Part shown: piece after piece, positions 1 to 8,909 of the stretch
Position numbering within the stretch: the stretch's first letter is position 1
Layout: every line of letters begins with the position of its first letter
Source of the DNA: CBDCKR01 sp964572045
Lineage (GTDB): Bacteria > Gemmatimonadota > Gemmatimonadetes > Longimicrobiales > Gaopeijiaceae
Assembly (NCBI GenBank): GCA_964572045.1
Contig: CAZNEI010000001.1
Location: 62,001-126,000, forward strand
Direction: 5' to 3'
Length of the DNA: 64,000 nt
Position numbers and translations under genes: made by a program
The notes under the pieces: generated by a model
What the model was told of the DNA's origin: nothing
Database searches by the model: none
What the model saw: the letters and a program-made list of their open reading frames with translations, nothing else

Positions 1-360
1 GCCGGCCAGCCAACCGGGCGAGAGGCCGTGGCCGCCCTACCCGGGCAGCGGGAGCGGGTGGCCCACCTGTTGCCGCGCCTGGTCGGCGACCTTTCGATAC
101 AGTCGCTCGCCGATCAGCGGGCCCTATACGGAGCCGTCGCATCGGTCGTCCAAGTCCTGCGGATGGAGATGGAGGAAGCAGTGGCGGACACGCACCCGGC
201 GCACGAAGGAGCCGTATCCGCCTACTTCGACTTTGCCCACGCCTTGTCGGTCCTGTCGCGCCTCGAGGAGCTCGGGCGGACGATGGAGGCCCTGATCGAA
301 CTCGTGACAGAGGGTCCCGTCACGGATGAGCTGGCTGCGGAGTTCGGCTTTCCTACCTGA
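1..360 (+). CDS. Hypothetical protein, probably 5'-partial
   Basis: The reading frame is open from base 1 to a TGA at 358-360, so the gene probably begins left of the window. A GTG at 28 could start a 110-residue protein, but I see no convincing ribosome binding site before it. The visible part is rich in Ala, Leu and Glu and looks helical, with no signal peptide, membrane segment or recognisable motif. I cannot assign a function. It lies on the same strand about 140 bases before the ECF sigma factor gene, and nothing shows that they are co-transcribed. Confidence 0.5.
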   Translation, partial: AGQPTGREAVAALPGQRERVAHLLPRLVGDLSIQSLADQRALYGAVASVVQVLRMEMEEAVADTHPAHEGAVSAYFDFAHALSVLSRLEELGRTMEALIELVTEGPVTDELAAEFGFPT

Positions 361-497
361 TTCTCACGCGGAGGAGACGGCCACAGCGGGCGGTTGCGGT
401 CGCCTCCGACCGGCTCCTCAGCCGCAGGTCGGCGGGGTGGCGGAGGACAATCGCGATACCTTATGCCCTTGATGCCTACCGCTTCGCATCGAAATTC

Positions 498-1109
498 GTG
501 ACGAGCCGCGAGCCCCTGCCCGACTATGTGAACCAGAAGGGGGCGAGCTTCGTCGAGGAAGCGATCCCGCACATGGACGCTGTGTACGGGTTCGCCCTTC
601 GTCTGGCGGAGAGCCGGGACAGGGCCGAAGACCTCGTGCAAGACACCTACCTCCGGGCCTTTCGGGCTTGGGAGCAGTACACGCCGGGAACACGGTGCAA
701 GAGCTGGCTCTTCACTATCTGTAGGAACGTGTTTCTCAGCCAACGCGAGCGCGGGCGCCGCCATGACGAGATCCTGGCGGAGACCGCACACGAAGATCCG
801 CGGGCGCTCTCTCGCGAGGCTCCCGTGTTCGCGGCATCCGAAGACAAGGATCCGGAGGGTGAGTTTTTCCGTTCGATCGTGGACGAGGAGATCCTTCGCG
901 CGATCGACGAGCTGCCCGCCGAATACAGAATGGCGGTGGTTTTGTCGGATCTCGAGGATCTCTCCTACAAAGAGATCGCAGAGGTTCTGGGCGTTCCAGT
1001 CGGAACGGTGAAGAGTCGCCTGTTCCGTGGCAGACGACAGCTCCAAGCGCGACTCTGTCGCTATGCCGTCGAGATGGGGTACATCTCCGAAGCCGTGGGG
1101 GATGGTTAG
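498..1109 (+). CDS. ECF-type RNA polymerase sigma-70 factor (RpoE-like)
   Basis: This 203-residue protein has the two-domain form of extracytoplasmic-function sigma factors. Region 2 covers about residues 20-90, with the motif RAEDLVQDTYLRAFR and a downstream TRCKSWLFTICRN block for -10 recognition and DNA melting. Region 4 covers about residues 135-190, with a helix-turn-helix SYKEIAEVLGVPVGTVKSRL that reads the -35 element. The GTG start at 498 is chosen because later starts cut into region 2. The stop codon is directly followed by the GTG of a zinc-finger anti-sigma gene, so the two are very probably translationally coupled. This is the usual arrangement of a sigma factor with its own inhibitor. 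The inducing signal and target genes are not visible. Confidence 0.93.
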   Translation: MTSREPLPDYVNQKGASFVEEAIPHMDAVYGFALRLAESRDRAEDLVQDTYLRAFRAWEQYTPGTRCKSWLFTICRNVFLSQRERGRRHDEILAETAHEDPRALSREAPVFAASEDKDPEGEFFRSIVDEEILRAIDELPAEYRMAVVLSDLEDLSYKEIAEVLGVPVGTVKSRLFRGRRQLQARLCRYAVEMGYISEAVGDG

Positions 1110-1430
1110 GTGACTGCTTTCGATAGCCTGAAGAGGCTGTTCGGGTTCTCAGGGCGAGGGGCCAACGGCGGGGATCGGCCCGGAGGCGTGATCTCGTGCG
1201 ACGAAGCCGTGGCTCGATTGTTCGAGTACCTAGACGGCGAACTCGATGGCGTGTCCGAGGAAGAGGTCCGCCTTCACCTGGACGTATGCAAGGCGTGCTA
1301 TCCGCGGGCTCAATTCGAGAGACACTTCCTTAAGGCTCTGGGTCGCGTGAGGAGGGACGGATACGCCTCTCCAGAGCTGAAGAACCGCATTCTCCGGGCT
1401 CTCGCCGAGGGTGCGGCCGAAGGGCACTGA
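1110..1430 (+). CDS. Zinc-finger (ZAS/zf-HC2) anti-sigma factor
   Basis: This 106-residue soluble protein begins at the base after the sigma factor stop codon. About residues 30-60 carry the anti-sigma zinc motif: an upstream SCDEA Cys followed by H-x3-C-x2-C (HLDVCKAC). In the ZAS family this binds zinc and holds the partner ECF factor inactive, often in a redox- or metal-sensitive way. There is no transmembrane segment, so it is probably a cytoplasmic sensor rather than a membrane-anchored one. The Cys-x2-Cys pair makes a redox response plausible, but this is inferred. The C-terminal 45 residues are helical and basic. Confidence 0.88.
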   Translation: MTAFDSLKRLFGFSGRGANGGDRPGGVISCDEAVARLFEYLDGELDGVSEEEVRLHLDVCKACYPRAQFERHFLKALGRVRRDGYASPELKNRILRALAEGAAEGH

Positions 1431-1586
1431 CGCCCTGCGGATCTCGGTTTCCGCAGAGGGAAGCCACAGATCGGCTTCCGCTCGCCGCTCGCGCTTGCTT
1501 TGCCTCCGAGGTTCCGAGATCGTAGGCCCATCGCCGCGCCATCCGGTGCCGATGTTCGGTTTGTTTTCGCTCCAGCAGGAGTCGCG

Positions 1587-4115
1587 ATGACGGCCCAAAC
1601 ACGCGGGCGCATCCTCCCAAGGCTCATCGAGGAAGAGATGCGCGAATCGTTCCTCGACTATTCGATGAGCGTGATCGTGCAAAGGGCACTGCCCGATGTG
1701 CGTGATGGCCTCAAGCCCGTGCACCGGAGAATCCTCTTTGCGATGCACGAGCTCGGGTTAAAGCCGAACAGACCGTACAAGAAGAGCGCAACGGTCGTTG
1801 GAGACGTACTGGGCAAGTACCATCCGCACGGGGATTCCGCCGTCTACGACGCTCTGGTCCGGATGGTCCAGGACTTCTCGCTTCGCTATCCGCTCGTCGA
1901 CGGGCAGGGCAACTTCGGATCGATCGACGGGGACTCGGCGGCCGCGTATCGCTACACCGAGGCGAAGCTTGCCCGGATTGCCGAGGAGATTCTCGCCGAC
2001 CTCGAGAAAGAAACGGTCGATTTCGTGGAGAACTTCGACGGGCAGCGGACCGAGCCTGCGGTGCTCCCGTCCCGCGTGCCGAACCTGCTGGTCAATGGCT
2101 CGTCCGGCATCGCAGTCGGCCTCAGCACGAACGTCCCGCCGCACAATCTCCGCGAGGTCGCGACCGCCCTGAGGGCTCTGATCGAGGAGCCGGATCCCTC
2201 GCTCGACGTTCTCTCACGGCACTTGCCGGGCCCGGACTTCCCCACCGGCGCGTTCATCGTGGGTCGGAGCGGGATCCGCGACATGTACGAGAAGGGGCGG
2301 GGCCGCATCGTGATGCGGGCCCGCATCGTCAAGGAGGCTCTGCGCGGCGGAAAAAAGCAGATCGTCGTAACCGAGCTCCCTTACGCGGTCTCCAAGTCGA
2401 GAATCGTCCGCCAGATCGCCGGTCTCGCACGGAAGGGACGAATCGACGACATCTCCGACCTCCGCGACGAATCGGACCGCGACGGCTTGCGGCTCGTCGT
2501 CGAGCTCAAACGCGGTGCGAAAGCGGCGCGCACGATCCGGATGCTCTACAAGAAAACCAGCCTCCAGTCCACTTTCGGGGCTATCCTCATCGCGCTCGAT
2601 CACGGGGAGCCGAAGGAGTTCACACTGATCGAGCTGCTCGAGCGATTCAGGGATCACCGCATCGACGTGATCCAGAAGCGCTCTCGGCACGACCTTGAGC
2701 AGGCAGAGGCGGAGAAGCACACAGTGGAGGGTCTCGTGGCTGCCCTCGCCGCCATCGACGAGGTGATCGCCCTCATTCGAAGCTCTGAGGACCGCGCGCA
2801 CGCCTCCCGGCGCCTACGGAACCGACTCGGCCTCTCGGAGCCTCAGGCGGTCGCCATCCTGAACATGCGCCTGGCCAAGCTCACCGCCCTCGAGCAGGGC
2901 CAGCTCAGAGAGCGGTTGAGAGAGCTTGATATAGCGATCACGGAGCTCCGGGGCATACTGAGGAGCGAGGCCCGGAAGCTTGAGATCATGCTCGCCGAGC
3001 TGGACGAGCTCGTAGCGAGGTACGGAGACGATCGGCGCACGGTAATCGTGGGAGAGGCCGAAGCCGGGGAGGCGGCTGTGGAGGACGCGTTGGCGCCCGA
3101 GGACGTGGTGATCACGAAGAGCCACGCAGGCTTCGTCAAGCGGATCCCCATGCACCTCTACCGCCGCCGCGTGTCCTCGGGCAAGGCGCTCGCGGGTATG
3201 GAGCGCTTCGAACGCGACTACTTGGAACGGATCTTCGTCGCGCGCACCCAGGGGTGCTTGCTGGCCTTCACCGAAGGGGGGCACGTGCATTTCCTCCCCG
3301 TGCTCGGCGTGCCCGAGGGGGGGAGGGCGTCGCGGGGCCAGTCCATCTACGCTCTCACCCGGGCCAACCGCAGGGACGCGATCGTGTCGGTCCTCTCGGT
3401 CGACGACCTGCACGCGGAGCGCTTCGTCGCGTTCGTTTCCGCGAACGGGATCATGAAGCGCACCAGGCTCTCCGAGTTCTCGAACCCGCGCTCGGGGGGC
3501 ATGATCGCGTCCGGCGTGAGGGAAGGCGATCGGATTCTTGACGTTCGGCTGTCGGATGGCGCCGGGGAGGTGCTGCTCTTCACGAGGGCGGGGCGGGCCA
3601 TCCGCTTTCCCGAGACGGACCTTTCGGTGCTGAGCCGCACGGCTCGAGGGGTGAGAGGCATCGATCTCAAGGGAGACGACTCGGTGGTGGGCCTGCTCCT
3701 TGTGCGTCGAGATGCCTGGGTGATGAGCGTCGACGACGCCGGGCTGGGCAAGCGCACGGCCGTGGGTGAATTTCCGCTCCAGAAGCGGGGAGGCCTCGGG
3801 ACGATGGCCGTACCTTCGGGCGAGGGCAGCACGCTGGTGTCGGCCTTGGAGGTGTTGGAGGAAGACAAGATTATGGTCGTCACTGCCGGGGGAGGTGCCC
3901 TGCGACTGTCGGCGGACGATGTGCCGGCGCAGGAAAGGAGGACCCGAGGGCGCCCTCTCGTCGACCTCAAGATCGGCGACCGCGTCGTGGAGGTCACGAG
4001 GGCCTACGGGGGGGTGGGCGCCGTCGATAGGGCATCCGCTCCCGTGGACGCTCGCCGACAATTGGAGCTGCTCGGTGCCAAGGCCACTCCCCCCGACCCC
4101 TTGGACTCGCCCTAG
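1587..4115 (+). CDS. gyrA: Type IIA topoisomerase subunit A (GyrA/ParC family)
   Basis: The protein is the DNA-cleaving subunit of a GyrA/ParC-type enzyme of 842 residues. The ATG at 1587 is preferred over in-frame codons from 1500 because the family N-terminus (GRILPRLIEEEMRESFLDYS) follows it at once. The quinolone-region motif HPHGDSAVYD has the sensitive Ser84 and Asp88. The catalytic Tyr is Tyr123 in RYTE. A coiled-coil gate follows, then a C-terminal beta-pinwheel from about residue 500. Where GyrA normally has the QRRGGKG box, this protein has LYRRRVSSGKALAGM (about residues 521-536), so it lacks a canonical GyrA box. No gyrB or parE is adjacent. It could be the main gyrase A with a diverged box, or a ParC-like paralogue. 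The family call is certain and the subtype is not. Confidence 0.9.
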   Translation: MTAQTRGRILPRLIEEEMRESFLDYSMSVIVQRALPDVRDGLKPVHRRILFAMHELGLKPNRPYKKSATVVGDVLGKYHPHGDSAVYDALVRMVQDFSLRYPLVDGQGNFGSIDGDSAAAYRYTEAKLARIAEEILADLEKETVDFVENFDGQRTEPAVLPSRVPNLLVNGSSGIAVGLSTNVPPHNLREVATALRALIEEPDPSLDVLSRHLPGPDFPTGAFIVGRSGIRDMYEKGRGRIVMRARIVKEALRGGKKQIVVTELPYAVSKSRIVRQIAGLARKGRIDDISDLRDESDRDGLRLVVELKRGAKAARTIRMLYKKTSLQSTFGAILIALDHGEPKEFTLIELLERFRDHRIDVIQKRSRHDLEQAEAEKHTVEGLVAALAAIDEVIALIRSSEDRAHASRRLRNRLGLSEPQAVAILNMRLAKLTALEQGQLRERLRELDIAITELRGILRSEARKLEIMLAELDELVARYGDDRRTVIVGEAEAGEAAVEDALAPEDVVITKSHAGFVKRIPMHLYRRRVSSGKALAGMERFERDYLERIFVARTQGCLLAFTEGGHVHFLPVLGVPEGGRASRGQSIYALTRANRRDAIVSVLSVDDLHAERFVAFVSANGIMKRTRLSEFSNPRSGGMIASGVREGDRILDVRLSDGAGEVLLFTRAGRAIRFPETDLSVLSRTARGVRGIDLKGDDSVVGLLLVRRDAWVMSVDDAGLGKRTAVGEFPLQKRGGLGTMAVPSGEGSTLVSALEVLEEDKIMVVTAGGGALRLSADDVPAQERRTRGRPLVDLKIGDRVVEVTRAYGGVGAVDRASAPVDARRQLELLGAKATPPDPLDSP

Positions 4116-4172
4116 CCGCCAACGCCGGGCCGGATCCCGTCCGGTCGGGCTCGCATCCCCCTGGGAGCCGTC

Positions 4173-5318
4173 ATGACTGCTGAAAACACGAACCACCCGG
4201 AGGTCGATCCTTCTCAAGAAAAGCGCCGAGTATCTCCGGTCGCCAGGCTGGCGGCTACGGTCGCCGTAGCCGGGTCCGTCCTCGCCTTCGCCGCGGGTGG
4301 GCTTCCGCACGCGGACGCCTTCGGAGAAGCGAACCGGGCGGTGCGGCAATCGAGGGAAGTGCGTCTCAAGAACGTGCGTCAGCTCACCTTCGAGGGCGAG
4401 AACGCGGAGGCCTATTTTTCCTTCGACGGGACCCGCCTCATCTTCCAGTCCACTCCGCGCGGCGGTGGGTGCGACCAAATCTACACGATGTCGCTCGAAG
4501 CGGGCGCCACCGCTGAGATTGTGAGCACCGGCGAGGGCCGAACGACGTGCTCGTACTATTATCCCGGCGGCGACAAGATCCTCTACTCTTCGACACACCA
4601 CTTCTCCAGCGCGTGCCCGGCTCCCCCGGACTTCTCTCGTGGTTACGTATGGGCGGTGTACCCCAGCTACGACATCTTTATGGCGGATGCGGACGGGTCG
4701 AATCCTACCCAGCTGACGAGCACCTTCGGCTACGATGCCGAGGCGACCTTTTCGCCGGTGGGAGATCGGATCGTGTTCACCTCGATTCGTGACGGCGACT
4801 TGGACATTTACTCCATGGCCCCCGACGGGTCGGATGTCCGGCGGCTCACCGACGCGCTCGGCTACGACGGCGGTCCCTTCTACTCTCCGGACGGATCGAG
4901 AATCGTCTATCGCGCCCACCGTCCCGCGGGTCAGCGGGAGATCGAGGACTACCGCTCGCTCCTTGCCGACGGACTGATCCGGCCGAGTGCCCTCGAGATC
5001 TTCGTGATGAACTCAGACGGCTCCGAGCAGCGGCCGATCACGCACAACGGCGCGGCCAACTTCGGTCCGTTTTGGCATCCTTCAGGGACGAAGATCATCT
5101 TTTCCTCGAACATGGACGATGCCGCAGGCCGGGACTTCGAGCTCTACATGATCAACGATGACGGGTCGGGGCTGGAGCGGATCACGTATTCGCCCGGGTT
5201 CGACGGCTTCCCCGTCTTCAGCCCCGACGGTCGTTATCTGGCCTGGGGCTCGAACCGAAACCAGGCCCAGGAGGGTGAGACCAACGTCTTCATCGCGGAG
5301 TGGGTCGAGAATCCGTGA
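4173..5318 (+). CDS. Exported TolB-like PD40/WD40 beta-propeller protein
   Basis: The 381-residue protein has an N-terminal hydrophobic segment (about residues 20-45, ending near ADAF) that is probably a signal peptide or anchor. At least five PD40 repeats follow, of the form FSPDGxxIVFxSxRDGxxDIYxMxxDGSxxxxLT. TolB and the propellers of S9 peptidases use such blades. Here there is no attached catalytic domain, so a periplasmic binding or scaffold role is most likely. An insert rich in Pro and aromatic residues sits between the first and second blades. The ATG at 4173 follows a GGGAG stretch. It lies 57 bases after gyrA on the same strand. No substrate can be inferred. Confidence 0.75.
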   Translation: MTAENTNHPEVDPSQEKRRVSPVARLAATVAVAGSVLAFAAGGLPHADAFGEANRAVRQSREVRLKNVRQLTFEGENAEAYFSFDGTRLIFQSTPRGGGCDQIYTMSLEAGATAEIVSTGEGRTTCSYYYPGGDKILYSSTHHFSSACPAPPDFSRGYVWAVYPSYDIFMADADGSNPTQLTSTFGYDAEATFSPVGDRIVFTSIRDGDLDIYSMAPDGSDVRRLTDALGYDGGPFYSPDGSRIVYRAHRPAGQREIEDYRSLLADGLIRPSALEIFVMNSDGSEQRPITHNGAANFGPFWHPSGTKIIFSSNMDDAAGRDFELYMINDDGSGLERITYSPGFDGFPVFSPDGRYLAWGSNRNQAQEGETNVFIAEWVENP

Positions 5319-5334
5319 CCGCTGCTCCTTCGCG

Positions 5335-5946
5335 CTAGCCTCCGCCGACGAGCTTGAGGAAACCCGCCACGATGCGGTAGGTGAGCCCCCATACGGAGTG
5401 CTCCCCCACCCGAAAGCACGGGAACACCGTCGGGCCCTCGGGAAGGTGGATCGTGGTGGTCCGGGATTTGGCCGGATCCCGCAGGGTGGACAGGTCAACC
5501 CACATCACGGAATCGACCTCCGGCGAGTTCACGACGGCCGTGATCTCAGGGGGGACTCCGAAGACGTAGGGAACGATCATGAGGCGGGGGAGCCGCGGGC
5601 CGGCGGGGTGCACGGGCTCCAACCGCCCCAACCGCCACCCAGAGGCTTCGAGGTCTACGGCCGTCTCCTCGGCCGTCTCCCGCACGGCGGTGCCGACCAA
5701 GTCTCGATCATTCGGATCCCGTCGCCCCCCCGGGAGCGCCATATGCCCCGACCAGGGATCCCACTCTGCTTCGGCGCGCTTGATCAGCAGGAGCTCCATG
5801 TCGGCGGCCGCGCGGAGGACCAGCGACACGGCGGCCTGCCCGCTGTGGTCCACGTCGGGTGGCTCATGCGGGGCCGGCCGATCGGTCGAGAGGAGTCGCG
5901 CGAGCCTCTGTAGCCGGAGATCGGGGGGGGTCGAAGATTCGGTCAC
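5335..5946 (-). CDS. NUDIX hydrolase, CoA pyrophosphatase (NudL)-like
   Basis: This 203-residue protein has a NUDIX fold. The box runs from GG at residues 73-74 to RETAEE at 89-94, with Glu93 and Glu94 placed to bind Mg2+. The preceding LPGGRRDPNDRDL matches the NudL/YeaB subgroup, which cleaves CoA or other nucleoside diphosphate derivatives to give 3',5'-ADP and phosphopantetheine. Substrate choice is inferred from this resemblance only. The GTG at 5946 is the likely start. The gene lies downstream of queE on the minus strand and converges with the propeller gene, with 16 bases between their stop codons. Confidence 0.85.
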   Translation of the reverse strand: MTESSTPPDLRLQRLARLLSTDRPAPHEPPDVDHSGQAAVSLVLRAAADMELLLIKRAEAEWDPWSGHMALPGGRRDPNDRDLVGTAVRETAEETAVDLEASGWRLGRLEPVHPAGPRLPRLMIVPYVFGVPPEITAVVNSPEVDSVMWVDLSTLRDPAKSRTTTIHLPEGPTVFPCFRVGEHSVWGLTYRIVAGFLKLVGGG

Positions 5947-6016
5947 GGTTCCCCATACCCCTGTGCCACGCCGCGGGGTTCGGGCGCTTTGGTGGCGCCG
6001 AGCGGGTCACCGAGCC

Positions 6017-6694
6017 TCAGACGCCCTGCGCGTCGGTGCCCCAGATGTGCTTGTGGAGCTGCGTCTGGAGTCTCACGGGGAGCCGGTCTTCGAGAATCCA
6101 ACGGGCCAGATCGGCGAGAGCGAGACGGCCCCACACGGGTGAAACCAGGAGGGCGCCCAGGCTCCGCTCGTCCAGCTGCCGATCGAGATCCCGTTCCCGG
6201 ATCACGCCCTTCGCCCACTCGTAGTCCGCTCGGTCCGCCACAACGAACTTCACTTCGTCGCGCGCCGTCAGCGCCCGGAGGTTCTCCCAGAGGTTCTTGT
6301 CGGCCTCGCCCGAGCCGGGACACTTGAGGTCCATGATCTTATGCACGCGCGAATCAAGCGGACTCACGTCGACCGCTCCCGACGTCTCCACGAGCACAGT
6401 GAACCCCTCTCCTACGAGTCGCTCGGCGAGGCGGAACGCGTTCGGGTGCACCAGCGGCTCGCCTCCCGTGATCTCCACAAGGCGAGTGCCGATGGAGCGC
6501 ACCTGGTCGACGATCGAGTCGAGGGACCGGGGCTCGCCCCCGTGGAACGCATACTCGGTGTCGCACCACACGCACCGGAGGGGGCATCCCGTGAGGCGCA
6601 CGAAGGTGCACGGCAGCCCGGCCCATGTGGACTCGCCCTGGATCGAGTGGAAGACCTCCGTAACTCGGAGGAACGGGGCCTCGGGACCGCTCAC
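6017..6694 (-). CDS. queE: 7-carboxy-7-deazaguanine synthase (radical SAM)
   Basis: QueE converts 6-carboxytetrahydropterin to 7-carboxy-7-deazaguanine in queuosine (preQ0) synthesis. The radical-SAM triad is CPLRCVWC (C37, C41 and C44, the CX3CX2C form). It is preceded by the family motif FHSIQGES and followed by the SAM-binding ITGGEP. The product has about 225 residues, normal for QueE. The GTG at 6694 is chosen because GAGGACGG lies about eight bases upstream; a longer reading from 6772 adds no conserved sequence. Another queuosine gene, queG, is at 11777 on the other strand. queC, queD, queF and tgt are not in the window. Confidence 0.93.
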   Translation of the reverse strand: MSGPEAPFLRVTEVFHSIQGESTWAGLPCTFVRLTGCPLRCVWCDTEYAFHGGEPRSLDSIVDQVRSIGTRLVEITGGEPLVHPNAFRLAERLVGEGFTVLVETSGAVDVSPLDSRVHKIMDLKCPGSGEADKNLWENLRALTARDEVKFVVADRADYEWAKGVIRERDLDRQLDERSLGALLVSPVWGRLALADLARWILEDRLPVRLQTQLHKHIWGTDAQGV

Positions 6695-6808
6695 TGGCCC
6701 GTCCTCGAGCGGAGTTCGGGGCGGGCGAAGCCCACGGGCGATTCCTGAGCGAACCTGCCGGTCACGGTCCACACGTTCCTGGGCCCCTCGGCCGGGAACG
6801 TCACGGCG

Positions 6809-7222
6809 CTAGGCAGCATCGGTGTCGGCTTGGGCCTCTCGGTTCTTTCGGTCAATGGCTTCGTCGAGGAGTGCCTTGACGGCCGTGAGTGGGAGGGCTT
6901 CTGCCCGGCCTCGCACCTCGTCGTGGCTCTTGCCCTCCCATAGAACGAACGTCTCCACATGTCCCACGATGCCGAGCCCCGTCTCGGCCCAGCGCGGAAA
7001 CACGAGATAGCCCACGCAAGGAGCCAGGAGATTCGCCACGCTTTCGACCTCGATCGAGACGGTGTAGGGTTGGCCGTCGGACCCCTCGAATGCGGGGGGC
7101 CGGTTATGCACCGCAAAGTACCCGCCAAGCGTGGCGTCGGGAATCGCAGCGGCGCAGTCGGTCTCCGGCTCCTCGTTCCGTGCTTCGACTTCGAAAGCGT
7201 CGGCGTCTTGCGGCGTGTCCAT
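6809..7222 (-). CDS. Conserved hypothetical protein, unknown function
   Basis: This soluble acidic protein has 137 residues from the ATG at 7222, where GGGAGGAG stands just upstream. A longer in-frame start at 7291 is possible. The middle (about residues 30-110) alternates predicted strands and reads like a small alpha/beta domain, with a motif HNRPPAFEGSDGQPYTV and a later WEGKSHDEVRG. There is no signal peptide, metal-binding motif or nucleotide-binding motif. It is followed by queE on the same strand after about 115 bases, so they may share a transcript. I do not recognise the family. Confidence 0.6.
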   Translation of the reverse strand: MDTPQDADAFEVEARNEEPETDCAAAIPDATLGGYFAVHNRPPAFEGSDGQPYTVSIEVESVANLLAPCVGYLVFPRWAETGLGIVGHVETFVLWEGKSHDEVRGRAEALPLTAVKALLDEAIDRKNREAQADTDAA

Positions 7223-7529
7223 GCTCCTCCCGTGTAGGGCCGATTCGCTCAGGATGCCAGAAAGGTAAGGAAGCGCCCCAGGGGAGCCCAAGGCGACCGG
7301 CTCTCAGCGGTGGTTCGTGCCCGCCCGCGCCCGCCCGCTCGCCAACATCCGCGCCAGCACCGTAGATTGCCTGTCATGAGGCTACGCCCCGTCGACGCTC
7401 GCCCCGGCATCTTCGCTCCTCCCAATCCCCCGAGGGACTGAGCACGGAGCCTCCAGCTTGCGATCTCGCCCCGGCACCGAGTTCATCCGGTCCGTCGATC
7501 CTCGAATCCGACTCCTCCGAGAGAGCGTC
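7223..7529. other. Divergent intergenic region
   Basis: About 300 bases separate the unknown minus-strand gene from the lysine aminotransferase gene. The divergent layout implies at least two promoters here. I see no strong hairpin, repeat or conserved RNA motif, and no convincing small gene. Confidence 0.4.
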
Positions 7530-8861
7530 ATGCCCCGAGTCACAGTTCCCGCCGACCAAGTGTTCCCAGTCCTGCGTGACAATATCCTCGTCGACGGCTT
7601 CCATGTCGTCATCGATCTTGAAGAGTCCCACGGTGCCGTCATCGTCGACGCACTGGAGGGCAGGGAGTACCTGGACTGCTACGGGTATTTCGCGACCCTG
7701 CCGGTGGGCCACAACCACCCGAAGATGCAGGACGAGGGATTCCGCCAGTCCCTCATGACCGCCGCTCTCGCCAACCCGGCCAACAGTGACATCTACTCTC
7801 GTGAATTCGCGGGTTTCGTGAAGACCTTCCGGGAGTTGGCGGTCCCTCCCGAGTTCCGTTACCTGTTCTTCATCGCGGGCGGAGCCCTCGCCGTGGAGAA
7901 CGCCATGAAGGCCGCCTTCGACTGGAAGGCTCAAAAGAACCGGGAGCTCGGCGTCGAGGGAGGAGCGGACAAGGTCCTTCACTTCCGAGACGCGTTCCAC
8001 GGCCGTAGCGGTTACACGCTCTCGGTCACGAACACCGACCCCGCCAAGACGACGGATTTTCCCAGATTCGACTGGCCACGCATCTCTAATCCTTACATCG
8101 ACTTTCCGATGGACGGCGAAGCTGTGGCGGCTAAGGAGGCGTCGGCTTGCGCCCAGATCGAGACTGCGTTCCAAGGCGACCCATACGGGATCGCGGCGAT
8201 CCTGATCGAGCCGATCCAAGCCGAGGGTGGTGATCGCCACTTCCGCCCCGAGTTTTTTCGAAGGCTCCGAGAATACGCGGATCATCACGACGTACTCCTG
8301 ATCTTCGACGAGGTGCAGACCGGCCTCGGCGTGACCGGTACGATGTGGGCTTACGAACAGACCGGTGTGGTGCCCGACCTCATCGCGTTCGGCAAGAAGA
8401 CCCAAGTCTGCGGCGTCATGAGCACCTGCCGCGTCGACGAGGTCGAAGCCAACGTCTTTCACGTCCCTAGCCGCATCAACTCCACGTGGGGCGGCAACCT
8501 TGTCGACATGGTCCGCTGTGCTCGGTATCTGGAGATCATCCGTGAAGACGGGTTGGTGGAGAACGCGGCCCGTGTAGGCGCCCTGCTCAGGGAGGGGATG
8601 GAAGGCTTGGCCGCGCAATTCGCGGTCGTGACGAACGTGCGCGGAAGCGGTCTTCTGGTGGCGATGGATCTTCCGAACGGCGACGTTCGGCGCCAGGTTC
8701 AGCAGGGCTGCTGGCAACGCGGACTCGCGGTGCTCCCGTGCGGTCCCCGCTCGATTCGCCTTCGGCCGCCGCTCATCTTTTCGGAGGATGAATCGATCCG
8801 GGTCGTCCGGACGCTACGCGGTATTCTTGAGGAGATCACGAATCATGGAGCACGTCGTTAG
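7530..8861 (+). CDS. lat: L-lysine 6-transaminase (lysine epsilon-aminotransferase)
   Basis: This 443-residue PLP enzyme is a class III aminotransferase that moves the epsilon-amino group of lysine to 2-oxoglutarate, giving 2-aminoadipate 6-semialdehyde. The PLP site FGKKTQVCGVM (Lys about 289/290) and the downstream SRxNSTWGGNLVDMVR closely follow the LAT family, including the mycobacterial enzyme. The N-terminal LRDNILVDGF and the GHNHPKM segment agree. The start is the ATG at 7530, after GAGAG. The next step, a semialdehyde dehydrogenase, is not adjacent, and the downstream gene is an MDR reductase. A role in lysine catabolism or stress survival is inferred. Confidence 0.92.
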   Translation: MPRVTVPADQVFPVLRDNILVDGFHVVIDLEESHGAVIVDALEGREYLDCYGYFATLPVGHNHPKMQDEGFRQSLMTAALANPANSDIYSREFAGFVKTFRELAVPPEFRYLFFIAGGALAVENAMKAAFDWKAQKNRELGVEGGADKVLHFRDAFHGRSGYTLSVTNTDPAKTTDFPRFDWPRISNPYIDFPMDGEAVAAKEASACAQIETAFQGDPYGIAAILIEPIQAEGGDRHFRPEFFRRLREYADHHDVLLIFDEVQTGLGVTGTMWAYEQTGVVPDLIAFGKKTQVCGVMSTCRVDEVEANVFHVPSRINSTWGGNLVDMVRCARYLEIIREDGLVENAARVGALLREGMEGLAAQFAVVTNVRGSGLLVAMDLPNGDVRRQVQQGCWQRGLAVLPCGPRSIRLRPPLIFSEDESIRVVRTLRGILEEITNHGARR

Positions 8862-8909
8862 GCACATGGAAAAGCTCAGCTCAGCCGGCTTAGCAGGTGG
8901 GTCGGCACG

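Noticed and set aside
2814..4919. Very long open frame antisense to the topoisomerase gene
   Set aside because: The plus strand encodes an unmistakable GyrA-type protein. The antisense translation has no motifs and is of the Arg/His-rich kind seen opposite high-GC genes.
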